The notes under the pieces were generated by a model, which worked only from the letters and a program-made list of their open reading frames with translations, had not been told where the DNA came from and did not search any database. From Candidatus Krumholzibacteriota bacterium (GTDB taxonomy: Bacteria; Krumholzibacteriota; Krumholzibacteriia; JAJRXK01), in contig JAJRXK010000111.1 of NCBI GenBank assembly GCA_024276305.1, forward strand, positions 40,474-104,473: a DNA stretch of 64,000 bases, written 5' to 3'. Shown piece after piece: positions 10,080 through 19,085 of this stretch. Each line of letters starts with the position of its first letter. Within the stretch, counting starts at the first letter, position 1. The position numbers and the translations under genes are program-made.

Positions 10080-11402
10080 TCATGAACTACCGGGATCGGC
10101 GTCGGACTGAGACCACGGATCCTCCAGAGCCTCCACCTTGCGCACCTTGACCTTGGCGTCGTGGGTCAAGGTCAGGTGATTGCCGGTGACCACCTGAGTC
10201 CCTGGCTCGAGAGGACCGCCCTGCACCACGCGCTTGATCTCCACCGCATATTCGTTCTGTGCGCCGAGCTCCACGTAGACCCACCTCGACCTTCCGTCTT
10301 CGATCTTGAAGAGCATGGGGCGCTGGCTTCGCGTGAGGATGGCCGCACGCGGCACGATGAGCTTGTTGCGGTGGATTTCGCCGGCCAAAGAAGCTCGGAC
10401 GAACATACCGGGTTTGATGCGCCCGTCCTCACTGCGGATCCGCAGGAGCACCTGGCAGGTGCGGCTCTCGGTGTCGACCTGCGGGCTGATCACCGTAATC
10501 GTCGCCGGAATGGTCTGACGCAGCGCCGGCAAGTCCAGAAGTGCCCGCCCTCCGACTCGCAACGCGGAGAGATCGGATTCGAGAACCCCGATCTCCGCCT
10601 CGAGGTCGACATCGTCGACGATCGAGCAGAGAAGATCTCCCGCCTGCACTCTCTCGCCGGCATCCAGATAGAGGCCGCTCACCACTCCGTCGAAGGGTGC
10701 CCGGAGGATCGTCCGCTCGAGGTTGAGTTCCGCCCTCGCCTCGGCCGCGCGAGCGGTGGCCAGGCCGCTCCGCACTTCCAAGAGCTCGGTGCGATAGGCC
10801 CCATCCTTGACCGCCCGAACCCCAAGCTCGAGCTCCCGTTCTCGCCTCTCGGCTCTGGTGATCTTGCCGTCCTTTTCCAGGCGATCGAGCTCCGCAAAGA
10901 GGTCTTCGTACTCCTGCTGAACCTCGCGATCCGCACCGCCGACCCTCTCTTCTTCGACCGCGATCTTGCCCAAGGACTGAAGGTAGTTCGAATGCGCTTC
11001 TTCCAGCGCAACCTCGTATTCACGATTGTCGAGACTGGCCAGAACTTGGCCCCGGTGGACTCGCTGTCCTTCTTCCACGCGGATTCTCACGATCCGACCC
11101 GCGAGCTCGAAGCGTAGGTCTGCATCGCGGCGGGCCCGAATCCTGCCTTCGGCTTGGACCGGAACCACGAGATCGGCCCGCTCGACCAACGATGCAGTGA
11201 CGGCCACCGGGCGCTCTTTGCGCTGGGGCGTTTCGTCCTTCCCCGTGCCCTTGGCGTCGCCCGACTTCGTCGACTCCGTGGTGGTGGCGGTCGAATCCGC
11301 CCCATCTCCTTCGGATCCATCCCCGGACCCGCAGGCGATGAGCATCACCGACAGCAAGGAAAGGATCAGCCACGAGGAAGAGAACTTCCAATGGATCGAC
11401 AT
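10080..11402 (-). CDS. RND periplasmic adaptor (membrane fusion protein), lipoprotein
   Basis: 440 residues. A signal peptide ends in the lipobox LIAC with Cys24 as the lipidation site, followed by a Ser/Thr/Glu-rich linker. The body has the lipoyl/barrel-sandwich halves typical of the family (ADLRFELAGRIVRIRVEEGQ early, LRAPFDGVVSGLYLDAGERV later), a coiled-coil hairpin of charged heptads between them (about 140-225), then the beta-barrel and membrane-proximal domain with SRTCQVLLRI. It would bridge the two RND permeases to an outer-membrane channel. First gene of the three-gene operon; the stop is 19 bases before the first permease. No outer-membrane factor is in the operon, so it probably uses a TolC-like protein encoded elsewhere. 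Confidence 0.9.
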   Translation of the reverse strand: MSIHWKFSSSWLILSLLSVMLIACGSGDGSEGDGADSTATTTESTKSGDAKGTGKDETPQRKERPVAVTASLVERADLVVPVQAEGRIRARRDADLRFELAGRIVRIRVEEGQRVHRGQVLASLDNREYEVALEEAHSNYLQSLGKIAVEEERVGGADREVQQEYEDLFAELDRLEKDGKITRAERRERELELGVRAVKDGAYRTELLEVRSGLATARAAEARAELNLERTILRAPFDGVVSGLYLDAGERVQAGDLLCSIVDDVDLEAEIGVLESDLSALRVGGRALLDLPALRQTIPATITVISPQVDTESRTCQVLLRIRSEDGRIKPGMFVRASLAGEIHRNKLIVPRAAILTRSQRPMLFKIEDGRSRWVYVELGAQNEYAVEIKRVVQGGPLEPGTQVVTGNHLTLTHDAKVKVRKVEALEDPWSQSDADPGSS

Positions 11403-11480
11403 GGTGCGACTCCGCGATTCGAGAGAGTGCCCGGACCATGCAGGATGGGTGTGCCGGCCAAAGATGGAATAGCTGCAGGA

Positions 11481-11497
11481 GCGGCCCCACGGGCCGC
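11481..11497 (-). terminator. GC-rich hairpin between propeller and efflux operons
   Basis: A 7-bp perfect stem (GCGGCCC / GGGCCGC) with a 3-base loop, 24 bases after the stop of the upstream beta-propeller gene and 79 bases before the adaptor gene. There is no U-run after it on the minus strand, so it is at best a weak terminator or attenuator. It separates two functionally unrelated gene groups. Confidence 0.35.
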
Positions 11498-11520
11498 CCC
11501 CTCAGGGTGATTTCGGAGGC

Positions 11521-12837
11521 TCAACGACTGTCGGCAGACTTCCCTCCCGGGATTCCGGCTGCCTTCAACAACTGATCCGAGCGGTAGCAGATCACGGACA
11601 TCGGCTCGGCGTCCTCCTCGGCATCTTCCTCGTCTGCTCCCCCACCCTGTGCCGCCATCGCAGCATTGAGGAATTCGGTGATCACGTAGATGTGATCGTT
11701 CACGAAAAAGACCGCATCGTTGAGGCTATCTGCCTGACCTTTCAGAATCACTCGCCGGATGTATCGGCCCTTGGGGTCGAAGACATCGAAGGCTCCGACT
11801 TCGTCCTCCGGACCATTGACGGTCCCCAGGCTGGTTCGGACCCAAAGACTCCCATCAGGCCGCTTGTACAAGCCACCCCAGGCCACCGGAGGATGATTGG
11901 GCTCGATGTCGTAGGACTCCACCGGGAAGGGCATGTTCTTGGTGAATCCCTCGTAGATCGTCTTCACTCGGTCCAGTTCTTCCGAAGAACGTTCGAAGGT
12001 GTCGATCTCCCTCTCGATGATCCGGTCCACGCTTCCGTCGGGACGGTAGACGGTGATCGCATAGTCCGACAGATCGTTCACGCTGTAGACTTGACCGCTC
12101 TCCGAGCCGGACCACCGATTGCGAAAACTGTCCCACTCCTTCTCACTGATCACAACGTTGGTAAAACTCATGTGTGAAGAGGCCTTGTGAAGCGGCGTGT
12201 AGGTCTCAGTCTCGGGATCGAAGATATTCAGAAGATTGATCTGCTCGAAGGAGGTCTGCGAGGGCTTGTTCACGCCTTCCACCACCGCCAACTTGTCGCC
12301 GACCCGGCGCGCTCCGAAGAGGAGCCGAAAACCGGTCTCATTGTCGGGAAGAGCCGGCAAAGTAAAGTCATCGTAAGGGGTTCCATCGGTCCCGATCTGA
12401 ACGATGCGACCGGGGAAGGTCTGCAGAATCCCGATCTTCCCGTCGGGCATCCAAAAGATGGACGCCGCGTTCTGGAACTCTCCCGGCGCTTCTCCCTCGC
12501 GTCCGATGGTGCGCAGCAGGTTTCCCGCAGGATCGAAGACTTGAACCTCTTTGAGCTGGGAGTCGAGGAGGTAGACATTGCCTTCCTCGTCCTCGAGCAT
12601 CCCCACGATCACTCCGAAGAACTCGTCCTCACTCCAACCTCCGAGACGGTAGACCTCTTCGAGTTCGATGGTCATGGGCTTGTCGATGCCCTCCGAGGGA
12701 TTCTTGACATGGAGAACCCCGTCGATCATTTCTTCGCTCCCCTTCCACTTGCCTGCCGAAGCCGCCGCGGGAGCAAGGGCGGTGACGGAAAAGAGGAGCA
12801 TCCACGTGAAGAGAAGGCTCCGGGTGGGGCGGATCAT
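11521..12837 (-). CDS. Exported 6-bladed beta-propeller protein (paralogue A)
   Basis: 438 residues with a Sec signal peptide (cleavage near ASA at about 28) and repeated propeller blades of about 45-60 residues. Diagnostic stretches are VYLLDSQLKEVQVFDPAGN followed by GREGEAPGEF, the NHL/6-bladed-propeller signature in which the G-E-x-P-G-E-F loop recurs. The C-terminus carries an acidic Gly/Glu/Asp linker (GGGADEEDAEEDAEP) and then MSVICYRSDQL. Start ATG is supported by AGGAG nine bases upstream. It lies 90 bases after a paralogue with the same layout (12928-14190) and the pair is probably co-transcribed. Such proteins are periplasmic or surface scaffolds; no enzymatic residue set is recognisable. 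Confidence 0.8.
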   Translation of the reverse strand: MIRPTRSLLFTWMLLFSVTALAPAAASAGKWKGSEEMIDGVLHVKNPSEGIDKPMTIELEEVYRLGGWSEDEFFGVIVGMLEDEEGNVYLLDSQLKEVQVFDPAGNLLRTIGREGEAPGEFQNAASIFWMPDGKIGILQTFPGRIVQIGTDGTPYDDFTLPALPDNETGFRLLFGARRVGDKLAVVEGVNKPSQTSFEQINLLNIFDPETETYTPLHKASSHMSFTNVVISEKEWDSFRNRWSGSESGQVYSVNDLSDYAITVYRPDGSVDRIIEREIDTFERSSEELDRVKTIYEGFTKNMPFPVESYDIEPNHPPVAWGGLYKRPDGSLWVRTSLGTVNGPEDEVGAFDVFDPKGRYIRRVILKGQADSLNDAVFFVNDHIYVITEFLNAAMAAQGGGADEEDAEEDAEPMSVICYRSDQLLKAAGIPGGKSADSR

Positions 12838-12927
12838 GATTCGTAACTCCTGGTCAAGGTTGGGGCTCGCACTGGCGATCTGGGACCTTTACGGTCCTCG
12901 CGTCCCCATGGTTTCAGAATTGTCAAC

Positions 12928-14190
12928 TCATCCATCGACCCCTGGCAAGCGATAACAGACCACCGAGAGTGGATCCGGCTCCTCGTCCTCTTCATCGGCT
13001 CCGTCGATGACCACCGCTCCTCCGAAACCTGCGAACATGTTGCGCATCGCGCTGATCGCCTCCTCGACCACGTACAGGCGGTCTCCCCGAATGTAGAATC
13101 GATCTCGGCCGGGGTGAAAGGGAGCCTCGATTCGCACTCGCCGAACCATCTGTCCCTGGGGATCGTAGACCACGAAAGTCCCCAGATGATCGTCGGTGTC
13201 GCGTGCCCGCCCCCGGCTGTCCAAGACCCAGAGATCCCCGTTGGGCCGCGAAATCAGGCGCGAGATATCTCGGTCGTATTCCGGGATCTCGGGCGCCTCG
13301 CCTCGGCCCGGGCCTCCTCTCCCCGCCTCTTGCTTTTTCAGCGAGGCCATCTCTTTGGCGGTGCGCTTGCGATGCTCGTAGGGCCGCTGGATCACCCGGA
13401 CCATCTTTCCCGACGCATCGTAGGAGTCGATCCGGTACTCGTCCTCGGCATTGGACACATGAAGGAGACCGTCGTAGCCCAGAGCCCAGGCTCCCGCGAA
13501 CGAGTTGTCGAGATTGATGGTGATCCCCGGACCCAACCTCTGGTTCTCGGAGACCTGCTCCAGATAGATGGTTCCCAAACTGCCATCCTCTTCGATGCCC
13601 ACCACCTCGGCCCGAGTGGTGATCTTCTTGTCATCGATGGTCATGGACCGCCGGTTCAGCACGACCGTACCGTTGACCGAGGCCGCACCCATGACGAAGC
13701 TCATGGACTCGCCCGATCCGACTCTCAGCGACTCGAGGATTTCTCCCTCCGGCGAGAATCGTTCGAATCTCTGAGGGCGGCCATGAAGAACCCCGATGGA
13801 TCCGTCCGGCAAGAGCAGCATCGTCTGCGGACGCAGGAATTCCCCCGGGCCTTCCCCCGCGCGTCCAAACTTGTTCAGGTAATTCCCTTCGGCATCGTAG
13901 GCCTTGATCTCGCCGAGCTGGCGGTCGAGAAGGTAGGTCGTGCCCTCCGGCGTGCAGACCACATCGCTGACATAGCCGAAGAAGTCCGACTCCTCCTCTC
14001 CGAATCCACCCACCCGCCAAAGTTCCTCGGCCTGGACTGCGAGGAACTCTTCGCTGTCGTCGGCGGGCGCGGTTACGATGGTTTGGGCTCGAATGAGCGC
14101 CGGCAGCAGTAGAATCGATATCGTCGAACAGAGAGGAAGGAGCCAAGGTCGGCGCGACACGATGTCGCTCCGATTCGCTTTCGATGGCAT
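12928..14190 (-). CDS. Exported 6-bladed beta-propeller protein (paralogue B)
   Basis: 420 residues from the ATG at 14190. This start is preferred over in-frame upstream codons (TTG 14262, ATG 14235) because it has GGAGG eleven bases upstream and places a normal signal peptide (RRPWLLPLCSTISILLLPAL) at the N-terminus. Blades contain TYLLDRQLGEIKAYDAEGN followed by GRAGEGPGEF, closely matching paralogue A, and the tail again has an acidic loop (DGADEEDEEPD) followed by LSVVCYRLPG, so the two arose by duplication. Function unknown; probably a periplasmic or surface-exposed beta-propeller. The 282 bases upstream (14191-14472) hold no gene; a short TGCTAA/TTAGCA hairpin near 14319-14334 is the only structure I see there. 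Confidence 0.78.
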   Translation of the reverse strand: MPSKANRSDIVSRRPWLLPLCSTISILLLPALIRAQTIVTAPADDSEEFLAVQAEELWRVGGFGEEESDFFGYVSDVVCTPEGTTYLLDRQLGEIKAYDAEGNYLNKFGRAGEGPGEFLRPQTMLLLPDGSIGVLHGRPQRFERFSPEGEILESLRVGSGESMSFVMGAASVNGTVVLNRRSMTIDDKKITTRAEVVGIEEDGSLGTIYLEQVSENQRLGPGITINLDNSFAGAWALGYDGLLHVSNAEDEYRIDSYDASGKMVRVIQRPYEHRKRTAKEMASLKKQEAGRGGPGRGEAPEIPEYDRDISRLISRPNGDLWVLDSRGRARDTDDHLGTFVVYDPQGQMVRRVRIEAPFHPGRDRFYIRGDRLYVVEEAISAMRNMFAGFGGAVVIDGADEEDEEPDPLSVVCYRLPGVDG

Positions 14191-14472
14191 GACAGTGATT
14201 GCCTCCGGACGGAGAGTGAAGTCGGTCGTCTTCATGAAACAGGCCGCACGGGAATCGGTCAATGTGGGTCCGCAAAAGGGTCTACGCCGGGCCGGAATCG
14301 GGAGTTCCCGATTTATGCTAAAACCTTAGCACAGCCGGATCTGATCGCTTCGCTTACTGTTCGGAGTCGACGCCCACATTCCTAGCCCGAAACAGGGACA
14401 ACGTCCGGATCGGTCGTCGGCTAGAAGACGGCTCGAAGTAGAGAGTAGCTATCGCGTGTAACTCGAGGGCCA

Positions 14473-15822
14473 TCACTTCCGACTGCGGCCGACGACCTCC
14501 AGGATCTCCAGTCCGGGGAGTTGCACTACGCGTCCGTAATTCGGACCCAGTACCCGCAGGGCCACCGTAGCTCCCGCATCCTCCCACTCCACTTCGGAAA
14601 CCTGAGCCAGCTCGTGGAGCTGGGCCATGCTGCGCGCGCAAGCGGTGGGGACGAATACCTTCAGATGCCGTTCATTTCGTCGGAGACGCGCTTGGATGGC
14701 CTCGAGCAATTCCGGGAGACCCTGGCCATTTCTGGCGCTGGTGAAGATGGCTCCGTCGTGGTGACCCTCGAGCGAACGGAGAGCGGCATCACTGATGACG
14801 TCGCACTTGTTGAAGACCAACAATTCCTCTCGGTCCTCCTGAGCGACAGTATCGAGAACTTCACGCACAGACCGGATCTGCAAGTCGTAGTCCTCCGCGC
14901 TGACGTCTACGACATGGAGCAGAAGTTCCGCATCGCGAACCTCGCCGAGAGTCGCCCGAAAACTCTCCACGAGATGGTGTGGCAACTTGCGAATGAACCC
15001 AACCGTGTCTGTCAGCAGAAAAGTGTGTGCGTCACTGTCCTCCACTCGCCGAGTCGTGGCATCGAGGGTCGCGAAAAGCTGGTCGCGCACGTAGACCTCA
15101 GCCGCGCTGAGACGATTCATGAGCGAGGATTTTCCTGCATTGGTATAACCAACCAACGCGACTCGGTATTGATCGCGGCGGCGTTTGTGCTGGGTCTCCA
15201 TACGGCGATCGATTTCCCGTAAATCCCGTCGCAGCTGCGTAATGCGATTGCGAATGAGACGGCGATCGGTTTCGATCTGAGTCTCTCCCGGACCTCGGGT
15301 ACCAATTCCGCCTGCCTGCCTCTCGAGATGGGTCCAGAGGCGCGCGAGGCGAGGAAGCATGTACTCGTACTGCGCCAGTTCCACCTGAAGACGGGACTGC
15401 CGAGTCCTCGCGTGCCGCACGAAGATGTCCAGGATCAATTCGGTCCGGTCGAGAACGCTGACATCGAGCGCCTTCTCGATATTCCGTCCCTGAGCCGGAC
15501 TCAGTTCGTTGTCGAAGAGGACCAGATTGGCGTCGAGGACCTCGATCATTTCCTCGAGCTGCTCGAGCTTCCCCTTGCCCAGCACCGACCGCACGTCGGG
15601 ACGTTGGCGACGCTGTTCGAGACGCCCGACAACGGTGGCCCCAGCGGTTTCGGCGAGCCGGCCGAGCTCCTCGAGATCCGCAAACACCGGCTCATCGCCC
15701 GGGCGCGCCCCCAGGACATGGACCCCCACGAGGATGGCGCGTTCGACTGGAGTATCGTCTGCAGGAAGGTGAAAGCCGCCGCGGCGGTAAGGGGCTTCGT
15801 GGTCTGAAGAAAGGCGGCCCAT
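14473..15822 (-). CDS. hflX: GTPase HflX
   Basis: 449 residues from the ATG at 15822; the frame continues upstream to a GTG at 15873 that lacks a ribosome-binding site. The N-terminal HflX domain (LGKGKLEQLEEMIEV, the substrate-like glycine-rich segment) is followed by a coiled segment and a G domain with G1 GYTNAGKSS, G3 DTVGFI and G4 NKCD, then a short C-terminal domain. HflX binds the 50S subunit and splits stalled or hibernating ribosomes under stress. The family usually sits near hfq; here the upstream neighbour is the envelope operon (69 bases before) and the downstream neighbour is the propeller pair. A TATATT element just upstream (near 15863-15868 on the minus strand) may give it its own promoter. 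Confidence 0.93.
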   Translation of the reverse strand: MGRLSSDHEAPYRRGGFHLPADDTPVERAILVGVHVLGARPGDEPVFADLEELGRLAETAGATVVGRLEQRRQRPDVRSVLGKGKLEQLEEMIEVLDANLVLFDNELSPAQGRNIEKALDVSVLDRTELILDIFVRHARTRQSRLQVELAQYEYMLPRLARLWTHLERQAGGIGTRGPGETQIETDRRLIRNRITQLRRDLREIDRRMETQHKRRRDQYRVALVGYTNAGKSSLMNRLSAAEVYVRDQLFATLDATTRRVEDSDAHTFLLTDTVGFIRKLPHHLVESFRATLGEVRDAELLLHVVDVSAEDYDLQIRSVREVLDTVAQEDREELLVFNKCDVISDAALRSLEGHHDGAIFTSARNGQGLPELLEAIQARLRRNERHLKVFVPTACARSMAQLHELAQVSEVEWEDAGATVALRVLGPNYGRVVQLPGLEILEVVGRSRK

Positions 15823-15891
15823 GGGCTCCCGAAGGGATCGAGGTGGTGATCGCGAACCCTGGGAATATAGCACAATGCTTGCGGAGCACGA

Positions 15892-16857
15892 TCAATCGGC
15901 GTGCCGAATCACGATCTTCACGTGTCCGTCCATCTCCGACCGCAAGTCGGACTTCTGCTCGAAGGCCACCTCCACTTGCTCCTGCGGAAGAATCATTTGC
16001 TCGGCAAGATAGTGCGCCACAGCGGTGGCACGGGCCTCGGCCAATCCAGCGTCTTCCGCCACGCAGACCACCTCGAAGGGCGAATAGGGGTGCTGGCGCA
16101 TGATATCCGTCGCCCGCAGCAACCACTGGGTCGCACCCTCGCGCATCGCAGAATCACCCTGCACAAAGAGTTCGCTTCCACTCATCTCGAGAACGCGGTC
16201 ATCTCGATCCGTGTAGTCGAGGGCGGGAAGACGAAAACTCACTCCCGCGTGATTGTAGGTATTCGTGCCCTTGTCGGTCTGGGTGAAGACGTAGCTGTAA
16301 GGATACCCCGTCTGGATCATCTGGCCTTCGTCACCCCGTCCGTCCCACTCCAACCGGCGCGGGGGCGATCCCTTCCCATCGAAGACCCGGAATGGAGATC
16401 CTCGAAAGTCGGTGATGGTCAGATTCCAGTGCTTCAACTTCCGACCTGGCTCGGGCTCGGGATAGAAGGTCGCCACCGGAGTACCCGGGATTTCCGGCAG
16501 CCAAAGGTGCGGAGTCTGGTCGCTGCCCAGATCCTCGAGGTTGTTCAGATGAGGTTGGAGGCCACTCACCGGGCTCACCTCCAACGCCTCGGCATCGACA
16601 TCACTCAGAAATGAATCGATCATCGCCGCGCTGAGTTCGAACTCGAAGGCCGTCTTCTCGACTCCCTGTCGCACTTCGTTCTCTGCTTCGACCACCATGT
16701 CGTCGAGCACCGCACCACTCTCGCCAGCCTCGGTGAACTCTTCCCCCGACCGCGGCTCCACTTCGCTCTGCTGGGCGATCTCGGCCTCGGCACTCGGCGG
16801 CAACAGCACGATCCACGCGAGAATGGCCACCGTGGCGAGCTTCGTTGAAGGATTCAT
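15892..16857 (-). CDS. Exported protein with FlgD-like Ig domain and OmpA-like C-terminus
   Basis: 321 residues from ATG 16857, chosen over ATG 16869 because GAGG lies six bases upstream. A signal peptide ends near SAEA. The middle (about 150-225) is a FlgD-like Ig fold: LTITDFRGSPFRVFDG then PPRRLEWDGRGDEG and TGYPYSYVFTQTD. The C-terminal 100 residues resemble the OmpA/Pal fold (SELFVQGDSAMREGATQWL, then ARATAVAHYL), but the canonical peptidoglycan-binding Asp/Arg motif is not recognisable. Last gene of the ExbB-ExbD-ExbD-TonB unit, nine bases after the TonB-like gene. By position and fold it is the likely Pal-like partner of that motor, linking outer membrane or cell wall to it. Confidence 0.72.
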   Translation of the reverse strand: MNPSTKLATVAILAWIVLLPPSAEAEIAQQSEVEPRSGEEFTEAGESGAVLDDMVVEAENEVRQGVEKTAFEFELSAAMIDSFLSDVDAEALEVSPVSGLQPHLNNLEDLGSDQTPHLWLPEIPGTPVATFYPEPEPGRKLKHWNLTITDFRGSPFRVFDGKGSPPRRLEWDGRGDEGQMIQTGYPYSYVFTQTDKGTNTYNHAGVSFRLPALDYTDRDDRVLEMSGSELFVQGDSAMREGATQWLLRATDIMRQHPYSPFEVVCVAEDAGLAEARATAVAHYLAEQMILPQEQVEVAFEQKSDLRSEMDGHVKIVIRHAD

Positions 16858-16878
16858 TGTCGACCTCATTCCATGTGC

Positions 16879-18165
16879 CTACTTCAGGCGAAATACGAAG
16901 GTAATGATGCCCCACTGTTCGACTTGTGGCTCTTCGCCGGGCAAGGGCGCGAATCGGAATTGCCGAATCGCTGCCATCGCCGAACGGTTGAGATCCCGAT
17001 GAGCCGAGGTCTGCTCGAGGTAGAAGTTGTCCTTCACCCGGCCGTCGGGAAGCACGGTGAAGTGGACCGCGACCACTCCCTCCCAACCCTTCTGCTTCGC
17101 ACTCCGGCTGTATTCCGGAGCGACCACTCGGAGGATCTTGCGGCCAGAGATCTGGCCACTGACGCTCATGTCCATCCCTTGGGCGCTGAGGTCCATTGCC
17201 TGGGCTTCTGCAATGCGAGCCGGAGTCTGGTCTTCCCCGCCCCCCGTGGGATCGACAGCGCTGCGATCCGCTGCCAGCGCCCCCCCCCCGGGGCGTCCTC
17301 TCAACCCGCCCCCTTGGCCGCTGCCATAGTCGAGGATGGTGCGCCGGCCGCTGCGGTCGTCGCTTCCTCCACCCCGGGAGGCCGCGATTCCCTTGGCTCC
17401 AACGTCGGCGATGCCACCGCCGGAGCGGCGGGCCGGGGTGAGCCCCACTCGCGCATTCCCGAGGGCGGCACCCTTCCGCGCCCCCTCGAGGGTCGCCTTC
17501 GCCGGAGTCCGAGTCCCGATGTCGGCCACTCCGCTCGCCGAAGTCGACGAGCTCCGCCCCGGGGGATCGATCTCTCCGCCGGCAAGGTCCAGTCTCGCGC
17601 GTTTGTTCTCGAGCCCGGGAGGCGATCCCTCGAGGCGACGCGGAACCACCTTGGCCTCCAATCGGGGCACCGCCGTGTCTGCGGCGTCTTCGACGGATGA
17701 GGCCCGCCGCGACTGCGGCGTGGCCACCTGAACCCGCGCCAACTCCTGGGCATTGGCCTTCAGCCGAGGAGCGACCGCGAGCTGCCGCGGCTGAGTCTGG
17801 CGAGGGGCGGGCATGGGAGTGGCGATGTCCGTCACGGTTTCGCGCGTCGAGCGTTCGATCCGTGGCACCTCCCCAACTTTGGTCATGGACTTCGGCTTTT
17901 GAGCCGAACGTGTTGATATTCCTCTGCCTTCAGCAAGTTTCGGATGACGGGTGGCTCGGGTACGCGTTCGGATCTTCTGGGCCAGGTTCTCGTCCGGCCG
18001 CGCCTCGATGTAGGTGATCTTGGTCAGCTCCTCGGGTGAAATGGGCAGGGGAACCTCCTCACGGAGGGCCATGCCGAACAAGAGCAACAGCAGCCCGTGC
18101 ACGGCCACGCTCGTGGCCATCCCTCCCCCGGTGGGACGCGATCGATCGACGGCTTGCCGGATCAT
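16879..18165 (-). CDS. TonB/TolA-like energy transducer
   Basis: 428 residues. A single N-terminal TM segment (VHGLLLLLFGMAL, about 22-36) follows a short cytoplasmic stretch; the long middle (about 60-330) is rich in Pro, Arg, Gly and Ala and should span the periplasm; the last 90 residues are a TonB-type C-terminal domain (APEYSRSAKQKGWEGVVAVH, then LPDGRV and IRQFRFAPL). The linker contains repeated G-x-AD-x-GTRTP/GI-type segments. It would transmit proton-motive-force energy from ExbB/ExbD to an outer-membrane partner. Its ATG overlaps the stop of the upstream ExbD by four bases. The C-terminal domain looks closer to AgmX/PglI-type TonB domains than to E. coli TonB. Confidence 0.85.
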   Translation of the reverse strand: MIRQAVDRSRPTGGGMATSVAVHGLLLLLFGMALREEVPLPISPEELTKITYIEARPDENLAQKIRTRTRATRHPKLAEGRGISTRSAQKPKSMTKVGEVPRIERSTRETVTDIATPMPAPRQTQPRQLAVAPRLKANAQELARVQVATPQSRRASSVEDAADTAVPRLEAKVVPRRLEGSPPGLENKRARLDLAGGEIDPPGRSSSTSASGVADIGTRTPAKATLEGARKGAALGNARVGLTPARRSGGGIADVGAKGIAASRGGGSDDRSGRRTILDYGSGQGGGLRGRPGGGALAADRSAVDPTGGGEDQTPARIAEAQAMDLSAQGMDMSVSGQISGRKILRVVAPEYSRSAKQKGWEGVVAVHFTVLPDGRVKDNFYLEQTSAHRDLNRSAMAAIRQFRFAPLPGEEPQVEQWGIITFVFRLK

Positions 18166-18593
18166 CGTGCCACGACCCCTTCGGGCGTCGACTCGCCGGC
18201 TCCCTCTGGACTGGTAGCCAGAGAGATTTCCGAGGGATGGGCCTTTTCGACCTCGGCCAGAATCTCCTCGATCTTGCCGTAGAGCAGATCGCGATCCGCC
18301 CTCACCACGGTGATCGCACCGGGATTGTCCCGGAGAATCTCCCCCAGCATGGGCGCGATCTCCGAGGGAACGACCTCCAATTCACCCACGAAGATCTGCC
18401 CTTCCAGATTGCAGGTGATCTCGATCTTGTTCTCTTCCTCGGACTGGGTGGCACGAGCCTCCGGAAGGTTGATGTCCGTGTCCGCCTGATTGATCGATTG
18501 GGCGATGATCATGAGAGTGAGCACCACAACCAGAGAAACGTTGATCACCGGGACCACATCGGTCTTGGTCGACAGTTCGATTCTGGACTTCAT
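18162..18593 (-). CDS. ExbD/TolR family protein lacking the proton-relay Asp
   Basis: 143 residues: short cytoplasmic N-terminus, one TM helix (about 14-34) and a periplasmic domain of the ExbD/TolR fold (INLPEARATQSEEENKIEIT, then LYGKIEEILAEVEKA). In ExbD and TolR the TM helix starts with P-x-I/V-D-V, and the Asp carries protons. Here the matching segment reads VVPVINVSLVVVLTLMI, with Asn in that place (codon AAC on the minus strand). The preceding gene is another ExbD that keeps its Asp. The two overlap by four bases, so they are made together and may form a heterodimer with one proton-active and one inactive subunit. Confidence 0.85.
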   Translation of the reverse strand: MKSRIELSTKTDVVPVINVSLVVVLTLMIIAQSINQADTDINLPEARATQSEEENKIEITCNLEGQIFVGELEVVPSEIAPMLGEILRDNPGAITVVRADRDLLYGKIEEILAEVEKAHPSEISLATSPEGAGESTPEGVVAR

Positions 18594-19057
18594 CTGGCCC
18601 CCGTCCCCTCAGCTCCCCGGGAAGATTCCGAACGCTGACGCAGGTTCAGAAGGGCAAGATCCGAAGCGCCGCTGACCTTGGCGATGTCCAGAACGGTAAC
18701 CACATCTCCCAGACGAACAGCATCGTCGGGTACGATGACCACGGTCCGGTCCGTCCGAGATTGCAGCCGCGTGGTGAGCTCCTGTTCCAGATCTCTCATC
18801 GCAATGGGCCTCTCATTGAGCGTGATTCCTTCCGGCTTCACGGCGATGGTCAGGAGGCCCGATTTCTGAGTGGAGGCCGGTTGCACGACCTGTTGTGATC
18901 CCTGAGGCGCGGGCTTGCTCTGAACCTCGATGCCACTCCACAGGAGAGTCGGCAAGGTCACGAGAAAGACGACAATCAACGTCGTCGTCACATCCGCGAG
19001 CGGCGTGATATTCGCCTCGCTGATACCTGTCTGAGAGATGCTGTATCGTGATGCCAT
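18590..19057 (-). CDS. ExbD/TolR biopolymer transport protein
   Basis: 155 residues with the standard ExbD layout: N-terminal tail, one TM helix beginning ITPLADVTTTLIVVFL (the Asp being the conserved proton-carrying residue), then a periplasmic domain with KSGLLTIAVKPEGITLNERP and a C-terminal segment containing VVTVLDIAKVSGASDLALL. It is the stator-type partner of ExbB in the inner membrane and powers the TonB-like protein encoded two genes later. It lies 28 bases after exbB and overlaps the second exbD by four bases. Confidence 0.9.
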   Translation of the reverse strand: MASRYSISQTGISEANITPLADVTTTLIVVFLVTLPTLLWSGIEVQSKPAPQGSQQVVQPASTQKSGLLTIAVKPEGITLNERPIAMRDLEQELTTRLQSRTDRTVVIVPDDAVRLGDVVTVLDIAKVSGASDLALLNLRQRSESSRGAEGTGAR

Positions 19058-19085
19058 CGATTGCGTCCTTCCCCGGACTGGCGAA

